IMG/VR virus record: IMGVR_UViG_3300036900_000374
Location: 1-45,126 of that record
From: a virus
DNA length: 45,126 bases
Direction: 5' to 3' (one strand)
Shown here: piece by piece, positions 1 to 7,494 of the stretch
Layout of the letters: each line of letters starts with the position of its first letter
Position numbering within the stretch: the stretch's first letter is position 1
The notes under the pieces: model-generated
Seen by the model: only the letters and a program-made list of their open reading frames with translations
Databases searched by the model: none
Told to the model about the DNA's origin: nothing
Program-made: the position numbers and the translations under genes

Positions 1-42
1 CCGATCAGACACACGAGGCGAATTTGCCGCTTTTCACCCTGA
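1..42 (+). other. Probable C-terminal end of the gene cut by the window edge
   Basis: Reading from base 1 gives 13 sense codons and then a TGA at 40-42. The frame is exactly the one in which the last gene (starting at 44842) leaves the right edge on a complete codon. If the two ends are joined, that protein ends here, immediately before the small terminase. There is no start codon or Shine-Dalgarno in these 42 bases. An open frame of 13 codons is not strong evidence by itself; gene order and spacing make it more convincing. Confidence 0.45.
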
Positions 43-54
43 TTGGAACGTGAC

Positions 55-582
55 GTGAAGCCGAACCAGGCCCTTTCCCCGGAGATGCGAGCCGCGATCG
101 TGGCGATGAAGGCGGCGAAACCGGCCCTCACCGCCCCGCAGATCGGCAAGCTGGTCGGGGTCAGCGCGGGGAGCGTGTCGAATGTGCTCCGGGCGGCGCG
201 GACGCAGGCGGTGGCGGCGGTGCAGGCCGAGGAGGCGGCGAGCGCGGCCGAGGCGGAGCCGGTCGGCCCGGTGACCCTCCAGGGCGTCGTGGAGCGCCTT
301 CGGGCCGAGGTGCCGCGGCTCGAGGCGTTCGCGGAGCAGCTCCGGAAGGCTGGCGACCTCCGGGGCTGGTCGGCGGTGACTAAGCAGCGGACAGATCTCC
401 TGGACCGGCTCGCGGAGCACGAGAAGCCGACGGGGCCGGCGCCGGACACGGACCCGGCGAACGTGGCGGCGAGGGACCAGCTCATCCGGCGGATCGCGGA
501 CAGCGTCGCGCGCGAGGAGGCGGGGCAGCGGCACGCGGCGGCACTGCGCGGTATCGTTGAGGCGAACGGAGGGCCGCGGTGA
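55..582 (+). CDS. Terminase small subunit-like DNA-binding protein
   Basis: The 175-aa product has an N-terminal helix-turn-helix (around residues 20-45, with APQIGKLVGVSAGSVSNVLR) followed by an Ala/Glu-rich helical region and a charged C-terminal half. This is the usual build of a small terminase, which recognises the packaging site and recruits the motor. Position also supports this: it lies one gene upstream of an unmistakable large terminase. I chose GTG at 55 because GGAACG sits just upstream; an in-frame TTG at 43 is possible and directly follows the TGA at 40-42. The stop overlaps the next start (GTGA). No specific family signature beyond the HTH was recognised, so the name is mainly from context. 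Confidence 0.6.
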   Translation: MKPNQALSPEMRAAIVAMKAAKPALTAPQIGKLVGVSAGSVSNVLRAARTQAVAAVQAEEAASAAEAEPVGPVTLQGVVERLRAEVPRLEAFAEQLRKAGDLRGWSAVTKQRTDLLDRLAEHEKPTGPAPDTDPANVAARDQLIRRIADSVAREEAGQRHAAALRGIVEANGGPR

Positions 583-1547
583 GCGATACCTATCTTGGAG
601 ATTCACCAGCCAAGAAGCTGGCTCGGCTCAGCTTCTGGCGCGCAGTTAGGGCCGGGCTTTCGAAACCATTCCGCGAGTCCACGTTCTTCGTGTTGGCCTC
701 GCGAGAAGGCGGCGATGTCTCGGTGTTGCTTGGGCTAGGAGCGGCCGCGCACCAGATCGTCGCTGTAGATCGTGAGGCCGAAGCCGTAGCGGCGTTTCGC
801 AAAAAGTGGCCGTCTGTTCGTTGCGAGCTTGGTGAGGCGGATGCAGTAGCCGATGTGCTCCGGCCAGACGTTGCCTTCCTCGACTTTTGCTCACCCGTTG
901 GAGCCGGAGTGCTAGCCACGGCGGGACGCGTCGCGGGGCGAGTGCGTCTCGGCGGCCTGTTCGGTGTTGCGGTTCTGAAGGGGCGCGAGAACGCCGTTCT
1001 AATTGAGGCCAAACCGAGCAGGTCCGAGCGGCGCGCCCTCGCTGCGCAGAGGCGGAAAAAGGTGTTTTGCAGCGGGTCGACGCGGAGGCTACTGGGTGAA
1101 TTGAAAGCGAGTGGTTACGACGAGAAAACGGCGCGCGACGCGTGGCTAGAGCGCGAATTGAATCCAAACGCCATGAACGCTTATGGTGGCATCGGGGCCG
1201 ATCCCACGTTCAACCGCGTTCTAACGATCTCATCCGCGATCGGCGCTCAGAATCCGAGCCGCTGGTTTCAGCCGGCGCGGTCGTGGTCGTATAAGTCGAC
1301 CACGAATAGCAGCGCGGGAAGTCCGATGGTGGCGGCGCTCTACAACGTTCGACGCGGAGACCTGTCGGTGATGATCGACTATGGCGATCCCGTTCACGAA
1401 GACGTCAAGGCGGACGATGCCGCTGTCCGCAATGCTGCGTTGGCGCTGGGACCGGATGCCGCGTTGCTACTGAATCTGCCTCCTGCCACCCTAGCCGCTT
1501 GGCGCGCCCATGCGACGCGCGGGACGTACGAGCGTCCTTCGTCGTGA
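579..1547 (+). CDS. SAM-methyltransferase-like protein inserted between terminase subunits
   Basis: The 322-aa product has a Rossmann-type start: VLASREGGDVSVLLGLGA (about residues 38-55) as a motif-I-like glycine loop, then IVAVDRE as an acidic strand-2 end, then DVAFLDFCSPVG (about 97-108) at the place of a catalytic loop. This suggests a SAM-dependent methyltransferase, but no canonical DPPY or PPCQ signature is present, so substrate and even activity are open. Base composition is visibly lower in GC than its neighbours, with codons such as CTA, TTG and ATT that the neighbours avoid, which points to recent acquisition (a moron). It starts by GTGA overlap with the small terminase and ends in GTGA overlap with the large one. 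Confidence 0.5.
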   Translation: MSDTYLGDSPAKKLARLSFWRAVRAGLSKPFRESTFFVLASREGGDVSVLLGLGAAAHQIVAVDREAEAVAAFRKKWPSVRCELGEADAVADVLRPDVAFLDFCSPVGAGVLATAGRVAGRVRLGGLFGVAVLKGRENAVLIEAKPSRSERRALAAQRRKKVFCSGSTRRLLGELKASGYDEKTARDAWLERELNPNAMNAYGGIGADPTFNRVLTISSAIGAQNPSRWFQPARSWSYKSTTNSSAGSPMVAALYNVRRGDLSVMIDYGDPVHEDVKADDAAVRNAALALGPDAALLLNLPPATLAAWRAHATRGTYERPSS

Positions 1548-3100
1548 GCGCATCGATCGCGGTCCGCCTCGGCCAGCTTGAGCTCGAGCGCCGCCGTCGC
1601 GTCCTGAACGAGATCTCGCCCTTCGACGCTCGCCGGCTGCTCTACGCCTGGCGCTTCTGGGCGCGGCCGGAGCAGGTCGAGCCGCCGGGGGAGTGGCGCA
1701 CGTGGGTGATCGACGCTGGGCGCGGTTTCGGCAAGACGAGGTCGGGGGCCGAGTGGGTCCGCGAGCGCATCGAGTACCACGGCGCGCGGTCGATCGCGTT
1801 CATCGCGGCGACGTACAAGGACCTCCGCGACACGATGCTTGGCGAGGGCAAGACCGACCCGGGCGAGGGCTTCCTCAACGTCTGGCCGCCGGAGCAGCGT
1901 CCGATCTGGAAGGAGCAGAAGCACCGGATCGTCCTCGTCGACGCGAACGGGCGCGAGCGGAACGACGTGAACATCACGGTGCACACCGCCGAGGACGCGC
2001 AGTATCGCGGGCCGAACCTCGACACGTGCTGGTGCGACGAGGTCTGCAAGTGGCCCTATCCCGAGGACCTCTGGAACAACCTCCAGATGACGCTGCGGCG
2101 CCCGGGGTCGAACCCGCGCGTGGCGGTGACGACGACGCCGAACGAAGAGGTGCCCCTGCTCGAGGAGATCGAGTCCGAGCCGGACACCGTCGTCACGCGC
2201 GGGACCACGTTCGACAACGCCGCGAACGTCGATCCGGCCTGGATCGCGACGATGGTGCGCAAGTACGGCGGGACGCCGCTCGGGCTTCAGGAGCTCTTTG
2301 CGCAGGTCTCGAAGTCGAAGCGGATGTTCCGCAAGGCGATGATCGAAGCGAACCGGGCGAGCGCGCCGGCGAAGTTCCGGCGCTGCGCGATCGGCGTCGA
2401 CCCCGGCGTCTCGCAGAGCCGCGGGAGCGACATGACCGGCATCGTTGGCGGCGGCGAGGCGAACGGGATCCTGTACGTGACCGACGACCGGACGGCGGTC
2501 TACAGCGCGCAGGAGTGGGCGATCGCCGTGCTCGAGGCGTTCTGGGAACTCGACCGGCTCGAGCCGGAGCAAGGAACCTGGATCGTCGTCGAGCGCAACA
2601 AGGGCGGGGACCTGGTGCGCGCGAACCTGGAGGGCGTGATCCGGATCATCGAGCTCGGCGCGCCGGAGTTCGCGGCGCTCCGGACCAGGATGGGCGCGTC
2701 GCTCCGCCGGGCGATGCACGCGATCGTCGAGGTGCACGCCTTCGACGGGAAGCAGACGCGCGCGACGCCGGTGGCGGCCGCGGCGGAGCGGAATCAGATC
2801 AAGTTCTGCGGGAAGTTCCCGCTCCTCGAGAAGCAACTCGTCAGCTTCAATCCGCTGATCTCGAGCATGGCGAACAAGGATGCCTTCGACGGCTTCGTGC
2901 ACCTCGCGTGGCACCTGCTCCGGCTCGAGCGGGACGACGTCGAGCATGTGCCCTATGACGCGGAATGGGTCGCCGCGAACGACGAGATCAACCGAGACCG
3001 GAAGCGCGGCGACGCCTCTGACCTCGACGCGAGGTTCAGTGAAGACGAGGACGAGGAGCGCGACGCAGGCGGCTTGATGGGGTGGGGCGGCACGATCTGA
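1544..3100 (+). CDS. terL: Terminase large subunit
   Basis: This 518-aa packaging ATPase/nuclease pumps DNA into the prohead and cuts the concatemer. Walker A is GRGFGKT (Lys64) and Walker B is DTCWCDE (Asp165/Glu166), followed by the coupling segment VAVTTTPNE. The C-terminal RNase H-like nuclease shows acidic residues in IGVDPG (Asp286), VVERNKGG (Glu350) and NKDAFDGF (Asp446/Asp449). Length and motif order fit Terminase_6/COG5323-type large subunits. The GTG at 1544 overlaps the upstream stop; an in-frame ATG at 1499 would extend it into the previous gene and is less likely. Only 18 nt separate it from the portal gene. Confidence 0.93.
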   Translation: MSASIAVRLGQLELERRRRVLNEISPFDARRLLYAWRFWARPEQVEPPGEWRTWVIDAGRGFGKTRSGAEWVRERIEYHGARSIAFIAATYKDLRDTMLGEGKTDPGEGFLNVWPPEQRPIWKEQKHRIVLVDANGRERNDVNITVHTAEDAQYRGPNLDTCWCDEVCKWPYPEDLWNNLQMTLRRPGSNPRVAVTTTPNEEVPLLEEIESEPDTVVTRGTTFDNAANVDPAWIATMVRKYGGTPLGLQELFAQVSKSKRMFRKAMIEANRASAPAKFRRCAIGVDPGVSQSRGSDMTGIVGGGEANGILYVTDDRTAVYSAQEWAIAVLEAFWELDRLEPEQGTWIVVERNKGGDLVRANLEGVIRIIELGAPEFAALRTRMGASLRRAMHAIVEVHAFDGKQTRATPVAAAAERNQIKFCGKFPLLEKQLVSFNPLISSMANKDAFDGFVHLAWHLLRLERDDVEHVPYDAEWVAANDEINRDRKRGDASDLDARFSEDEDEERDAGGLMGWGGTI

Positions 3101-3118
3101 GCGTGCTACCGTCGGGCC

Positions 3119-4612
3119 ATGGGTGTCCTCGACTCGATCCGCAACCTCGCCCACGACGTCCGAGTCGCCGCCGCCGCTGCCGGATGGTCCGAGCCGTTCC
3201 AGAGCGCGCCGCCGGCCTACTACCCGAACCCGGGGCCGGTGCCGCCCGCGCCGCTCGAGACACCGATCGGCCCGGTCACGCCAGCGGATCCAGCGGTCGA
3301 CCCGAAAGAGCTGAGCGCGGCGGCGCTGCAACATACCTATCACCCGTTCCCCGTCCAGCCTTTGCCCGAGGAGTGGACGATCGACCTGATTCGCTCCGCG
3401 CGTCAGCAGCACGACCTCGGGCAGTTCCGCGACTCGGTCCGGCTGCGCGACGCGATCACGACCGACCCGCGCGTGACGGGTTCGCTCTCGCAGCGCGTCG
3501 CGGCCGCATCGACGCTGCCGTGGAAGGTGTGTCCGAGCGACTACCAGAACGGGCGCGGCATGGTCGAGACGGCGCGCGGCGAGATCGAAGAGTGGATCGC
3601 CGACCGGTCGACGATTTTCCCGCCGAGCGAGGCGCGAGGAGTGATCGAGGACCTCGCGATGTACGGCGTCGCGATCCTGCAAAACCACTGGTCGCCGCGC
3701 GCGGACGGCTCGCGATGGGACATCACGAAGATCGAGCGCTGGCCGATGCAATACGCGTGGTGGCACGCGACCCTCGGCACGTACCAGGTCACCGCCGCCG
3801 AAGGTCTCGTCACCGTCCGCCACGGAGACGGGAAGTGGATCGTCCTCACGCCGTACGGACTCCGCTCTTGGATGAACGGCGCCGTGCGGTGCCTGTCGAT
3901 CCCGTGGGCCGATCGGACCTACGCGATCCGCTTCCGCGCGCAGTATGCGGCGGTGCATGGATCGCCAGCGCCGATCGGGACGCTGCCGAGCAACATCCAG
4001 TTGAAGAGCGCGCAGGGGCAACAGTTCCTCCGGCTGATCAAGATGCTCCGCGACGGGCGCGCGGCCGGCGTGAAGCCGCTGGGCTCGACGATCGAGTATC
4101 TCGAGGCTCAGGCGACCGCGGGCGGCGCGGTGTTCCGTCAGATCGTCGACTGCTCGGACGCCGACATCGCGTACGCGCTTCACGGCCTCGACGGGACGCA
4201 GGAAAACGCGGTGTACAAGCCGCCGACGCTTCAGGGCGTGCGATACGACCTCGTCGAGCTCGACGCGCGCACGCTCGACGTCGCGCTGACGCAGGGCGCG
4301 GCAATGCCTTGGACCGTGATCAACTTCGGCGATCCGCGGGTGTGCCCTCGGTTTGAGCGAACGATCCCGGACCTCGAGAAGGAGCAGCGCGACAAGGCGA
4401 ACGCGGCGCAGGTCGACGCCTTCACGCGTGGACTGGCCGAGCTCGAGACCGCCGGGATCCAGGTAACGCAAGACGTGATCGACGCGATGCAGGCGCTCTA
4501 TCTCGGCGGGATGGCGCTTCCGCAGCTCATCAAGAGCCCGAAGCCTGTCGCGGTGCAGCCGCCGGCGGCGATCCCGGAGTCGTCGCAGAAGAAAGAGCGC
4601 GTCGCGGCCTGA
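3119..4612 (+). CDS. Portal protein, Mu gp29-like (DUF935)
   Basis: The 497-aa protein forms the dodecameric portal at the capsid vertex through which DNA enters and the tail attaches. The segment LRDAITTDPRVTGSLSQRV followed by LPWKV is typical of the DUF935/gp29 portal family, as is the C-terminal helical part with the DLEKEQRDKANAAQVD region and a final Pro-rich tail. The first 80 residues are Pro/Ala-rich and probably disordered. It follows the large terminase, as expected. ATG start. The stop is followed by a structured GC-rich stretch and then a gene on the opposite strand, so a transcript end is plausible here. Confidence 0.85.
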   Translation: MGVLDSIRNLAHDVRVAAAAAGWSEPFQSAPPAYYPNPGPVPPAPLETPIGPVTPADPAVDPKELSAAALQHTYHPFPVQPLPEEWTIDLIRSARQQHDLGQFRDSVRLRDAITTDPRVTGSLSQRVAAASTLPWKVCPSDYQNGRGMVETARGEIEEWIADRSTIFPPSEARGVIEDLAMYGVAILQNHWSPRADGSRWDITKIERWPMQYAWWHATLGTYQVTAAEGLVTVRHGDGKWIVLTPYGLRSWMNGAVRCLSIPWADRTYAIRFRAQYAAVHGSPAPIGTLPSNIQLKSAQGQQFLRLIKMLRDGRAAGVKPLGSTIEYLEAQATAGGAVFRQIVDCSDADIAYALHGLDGTQENAVYKPPTLQGVRYDLVELDARTLDVALTQGAAMPWTVINFGDPRVCPRFERTIPDLEKEQRDKANAAQVDAFTRGLAELETAGIQVTQDVIDAMQALYLGGMALPQLIKSPKPVAVQPPAAIPESSQKKERVAA

Positions 4613-4616
4613 TAGA

Positions 4617-4690
4617 GTCGACGCAGCCCGGGTCGGAAGCCGGGCCAGACGCGCGCGGGGCCCGGCCAACGGTTGCTCCGCGCGCGGCGT
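4617..4690 (+). terminator. Structured convergent intergenic region, possible terminator or attenuator
   Basis: The interval lies between the portal gene and a leftward gene and contains two strong stems: GCCCGG (4626-4631) with CCGGGC (4640-4645), and CGCGCGCGG (4650-4658) with CCGCGCGCG (4678-4686). A third stem, GCCGGGCC (4639-4646) with GGCCCGGC (4659-4666), would exclude both. No U-run follows on either strand, so an intrinsic terminator of the classical type is not shown. The position at a convergent junction fits a transcript end or a switchable read-through point into the head operon. Confidence 0.4.
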
Positions 4691-4691
4691 T

Positions 4692-4937
4692 TCAGGGGAT
4701 CGTCATCCGGCCGCCGCTCGAGCCACAGACGATCGCGATGTCGCCGTCCTCGATAGGCGGGACCCGATCAATCGCAGAACGAATCGCAGCCGCAACCGGC
4801 GCGAGTTGAGCATAGCCCTCGAGGTGCCGCTTGACGGTCTTCGGGTGAACTTGCGCGACGAGTGCGATCGCGGCGATTTGCCGCGCGCTGTAGGTCGCTC
4901 CGGAGGGTGTAACGAGGGGGAGAGACGGTCGCGCCAT
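4692..4937 (-). CDS. Small HTH regulator, antisense within the head operon
   Basis: The 81-aa product contains a helix-turn-helix-like segment near residues 15-38 (YSARQIAAIALVAQVHPKTV followed by KRHLEG). No further domain is recognisable. It is the only leftward gene between position 1 and the integrase. Its promoter carries TATAAT within the word AAGTATAAT, also found at the immunity promoters, so it probably responds to, or belongs with, the lysogeny control system. It could be a repressor of the downstream head genes or a lysogenic regulator expressed from the prophage. Function is not established by sequence. Confidence 0.6.
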   Translation of the reverse strand: MARPSLPLVTPSGATYSARQIAAIALVAQVHPKTVKRHLEGYAQLAPVAAAIRSAIDRVPPIEDGDIAIVCGSSGGRMTIP

Positions 4938-4939
4938 GG

Positions 4940-4967
4940 GAGACGATTATACTTGTGCGAATGTCAA
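4940..4967 (-). promoter_or_regulatory. Leftward promoter with immunity-type operator word
   Basis: On the minus strand a perfect TATAAT (4951 down to 4946) lies 8 bp before the ATG at 4937, inside AAGTATAAT, a 9-bp word shared with the two control regions near 35.5 and 37.1 kb. A perfect TTGACA is present at 4967-4962, but only 10 bp from that -10, so it is not an ideally spaced -35. The mRNA would be leaderless or nearly so. The surrounding 40 bp are AT-rich in a GC-rich genome. Confidence 0.5.
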
Positions 4968-5042
4968 TAGGCTTTGAATTGTAATCTTGGCGCACACAAT
5001 TCCGATTGAGCGACCGGGGCCCGGCGGAACACCCTCCGCGGT

Positions 5043-6551
5043 GTGGACGACCCGCGCCTCGTACGTCTCGACCTCCGCGCCTTGGCGCGCGTGGGCGCGA
5101 CGAACCGGGTCCTCGCCCTCTCCCCGGCGGCTTGGGGAACGATCCTCGCTCTCCCCGCGGATCCGCCCCTGACCCTCCGGACCGGGGCCGCGCGCGCGCT
5201 GGCGACTGGACCCGCTTTCGCGTCGCGCGGCCCCGGCGGTGACGACGACGACGACGACGAGACGGACGACGGCGACGATTACGTCGCGCTCGTTCCGGTT
5301 CGCGGCCCGCTCGTGCAGCGCGAGGAGGCCGACCTCTGCGGCTTCGTCGCCGGCTACGACGGGATCGCCGCGCGGATGATCGCGGCGCTCGACGATCCGA
5401 AGTGCGTCGGCGTCGTCCTCGTCATTGACTCACCCGGCGGCGATGCGGCTGGGCTCGAGGAGGCGGCGACCCGCGTCGCCCGCGTGCGCGACGCCTCGGG
5501 CAAGCCGGTGGCGGCCTACGTCGACGAACTCGCGGCGAGCGGCGGCTACTGGCTCGCCACGTCGATGGCGAACGCGGGGATCTACCTCCCGCGCGGCGGC
5601 GGCGTTGGATCGATCGGCGCGTTCACCGCGCATGTCGACGAGTCGGCGGCGCTCGAACAGGACGGCTTCAAGGTCACCCTCGTTCAGGACCCGCCGGGCA
5701 AGACGGCCGGCACCCCGACCGAGCCGCTCGATGATGTCGGAAGGGCGCGGATGGTCGCGCGCGTCGCCGACGTCACGTCGCGCTTCATGTCGGCCGTCGC
5801 GGCCGCGCGCGGGATGAGCGTCGAGGCCGTGCGCGAACTCGACGGCGCCGTCGTGTACGGGCCGGCCGCGGTCGCCGCGGGGCTCGCCGACGACGTCGCG
5901 ACGCTCGAGCAAACGATTTCGAAGGTCGCCAGTGCGGCCGCGGAAAGGAACCGAAACATGAACATCAGGAGCACGCTCGCCGCGCTCATCCACGCGCCTT
6001 CGGACGCGACGGACGAGCAGCTCGAGCGAGGAGCGAAGGCAGCGGGCCCGCTCGTCGACCTCGGGCGGGCGGCGCTCGTGGTGACGGGCACGAAGGATCC
6101 CGCCGAGGCCACGGCGAAGATCTCGGCCTGGCAGGCCGCGGCGGCGCGCGTCGCCGACCTCGAGGCCAAGCTCGAGGACGAGGGCGCCAAGAAGGCCGAG
6201 AAGCGCCGGCTGAAGGCCGTCGTCTCGCTCGTGACCTCCGGCCGCATCAAGCCGGCCGAGGCGTGGGCGGACCCGACGAAGGAGCCGAGCGTCGCGAACC
6301 TGTCGGAGCCCTGGGCCTCGATGGATCTCGGCGTGCTCCGTGCGATGTCGGAGCGCCTCACCGCGTCCGAGACCGTGCAGACGCCGCCGGCGAAGTCGCC
6401 CGCGTCGACCGAGGATGGCGGCGCGCTCGTGTCGCTCACGGCCGAGGAGCTCCACTACGCGAAGGTCATGAAGCTCGACCCGAAGAAGCTCGCGGCTCAC
6501 AAGGCCGAGGAGCAGGCCCGGCGCCGGGCTGAGATCGGGGGTGCGGCATGA
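5043..6551 (+). CDS. Head maturation protease (S49/SppA-like) with C-terminal scaffold domain
   Basis: The 502-aa protein has an N-terminal serine protease of the SppA/phage lambda C type, which cleaves scaffold and head proteins during prohead maturation. Visible parts: IDSPGGDAAGLEE (oxyanion/strand region), ELAASGGYW with nucleophile Ser166, VGSIGAF, and catalytic Lys220 in DPPGKTAGTP. A poly-acidic linker (six Asp) sits near residue 70. From about residue 306 the sequence becomes a helical, Glu/Lys/Ala-rich scaffold-like region. Start GTG 5043; upstream is a long AT-richer leader. The last codons overlap the start of the next gene (ATGA). This protease plus scaffold arrangement parallels Mu gpI/Z and lambda C/Nu3. 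Confidence 0.85.
   Translation: MDDPRLVRLDLRALARVGATNRVLALSPAAWGTILALPADPPLTLRTGAARALATGPAFASRGPGGDDDDDDETDDGDDYVALVPVRGPLVQREEADLCGFVAGYDGIAARMIAALDDPKCVGVVLVIDSPGGDAAGLEEAATRVARVRDASGKPVAAYVDELAASGGYWLATSMANAGIYLPRGGGVGSIGAFTAHVDESAALEQDGFKVTLVQDPPGKTAGTPTEPLDDVGRARMVARVADVTSRFMSAVAAARGMSVEAVRELDGAVVYGPAAVAAGLADDVATLEQTISKVASAAAERNRNMNIRSTLAALIHAPSDATDEQLERGAKAAGPLVDLGRAALVVTGTKDPAEATAKISAWQAAAARVADLEAKLEDEGAKKAEKRRLKAVVSLVTSGRIKPAEAWADPTKEPSVANLSEPWASMDLGVLRAMSERLTASETVQTPPAKSPASTEDGGALVSLTAEELHYAKVMKLDPKKLAAHKAEEQARRRAEIGGAA
5958..6551 (+). CDS. Nested scaffold protein from internal start in the protease gene
   Basis: An in-frame ATG at 5958 lies exactly at the junction between the protease domain and the helical C-terminal part. 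A good ribosome binding site (GGAAAGGAA) precedes it by 7-8 nt. It would give a 197-aa protein rich in Ala, Glu and Lys, predicted largely helical, as expected for a capsid scaffold that is later degraded. Such nested scaffolds are established for lambda (Nu3 in C) and Mu (Z in I). The nesting here is inferred from the start context and domain boundary. Confidence 0.7.
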   Translation: MNIRSTLAALIHAPSDATDEQLERGAKAAGPLVDLGRAALVVTGTKDPAEATAKISAWQAAAARVADLEAKLEDEGAKKAEKRRLKAVVSLVTSGRIKPAEAWADPTKEPSVANLSEPWASMDLGVLRAMSERLTASETVQTPPAKSPASTEDGGALVSLTAEELHYAKVMKLDPKKLAAHKAEEQARRRAEIGGAA

Positions 6552-7480
6552 CCGCGACCACGACCCCGCCGAACCTGCCCGCGAAGCAGCGCGGCGAGTT
6601 CATCAACCACCCGATCGCGGACAACGTCCTCATCCCGCAAGGCGCGCTCGTCATGCTCGACGGCGGCTACCTGACGAACGGCGCGACCGCGACCGGGAAG
6701 AAGGCGGCCGGCCGCGCACGCAAGACGTACGACAACACGGGCGCCGGCCACACCGCGGGCGCGTTCGACGCCGAGGCGGAGACGGGCGTCTTCGCCTGGA
6801 ACCAGACCGGGACCACGATCGTCCGGACCGACCGCGGCAAGATCGCCTACATCCACGACAACCAGACGGTTACGCTCGACGCGACCGGCGCCAGCCCCGC
6901 CGGCGTGATCGAGGAGGTCGACGACGCGGGCCGCGTCTACGTCGACACGAGCTTCGAGGAGATGGCCACCGCCCTCGGCGTCTCGGCGACCGGCGCAACC
7001 GCCTCGAGCGCGACTCCGCAGCTCGTCGGCGACCCGGCGGCGGGAGCGGGGACGAGCTTCTCGCGCGACGACCACGTGCACGGCCTCGACAGCTTGTCGT
7101 GCGCCTACCAGCACGCGGGCGACGCGGCGGCGAGTGACACCCTCGCCGAGCACGTCTTCCACAACATGACCGGCAAGAGCGTGAAGATCACGGCGGCGAA
7201 GATCGTGGCGGATGCCGCGGTCACCGCCGACAACACGAACTTTGCGACTCTCACCGTGAAGCAGGGCGACGGCGTCGGCGGCGCGCGCAGCACGGTCGCG
7301 ACGCTGATCACCAACGTCGCCGGCGGGAGCTGGACGGCGTTCTCGGCGAAGGACATGGGCGCGATCACGAACGCGACCGTGCCGGCCGGCGGGATCGCCA
7401 CGCTCACGATCGCGAAGGCCGCGGCGGGAGTGCAGCTCCCGAAGTTCCGGCTCTCGCTCTACATCACCACGGACCTCTGA
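6548..7480 (+). CDS. Putative head decoration/fibre protein
   Basis: The 310-aa protein lies between scaffold and major capsid genes, where Mu-like and related phages encode decoration proteins. The N-terminal part (NHPIADNVLIPQGALVMLDG, then an alternation of short strands ending ASPAGVIEEVDD) resembles DUF2190-like capsid decoration folds. A linker with the phrase SRDDHVHGLDS (about residue 175) resembles the (A/S)xxDHxH motif often seen in phage fibres. The C-terminal 120 residues are beta-rich (KITAAKIVADAAVT) and could be an exposed surface domain. The exact function is inferred from position. Confidence 0.55.
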   Translation: MTATTTPPNLPAKQRGEFINHPIADNVLIPQGALVMLDGGYLTNGATATGKKAAGRARKTYDNTGAGHTAGAFDAEAETGVFAWNQTGTTIVRTDRGKIAYIHDNQTVTLDATGASPAGVIEEVDDAGRVYVDTSFEEMATALGVSATGATASSATPQLVGDPAAGAGTSFSRDDHVHGLDSLSCAYQHAGDAAASDTLAEHVFHNMTGKSVKITAAKIVADAAVTADNTNFATLTVKQGDGVGGARSTVATLITNVAGGSWTAFSAKDMGAITNATVPAGGIATLTIAKAAAGVQLPKFRLSLYITTDL

Positions 7481-7494
7481 CAGGAGCCTGAGCA

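Noticed and set aside
1394-4669. Open frame of 1091 codons on the minus strand over terminase and portal
   Set aside because: It is the mirror of two certain genes. High GC codon bias removes stop codons in the antisense frame. The translation is Arg/Leu/Asp-rich without domains.
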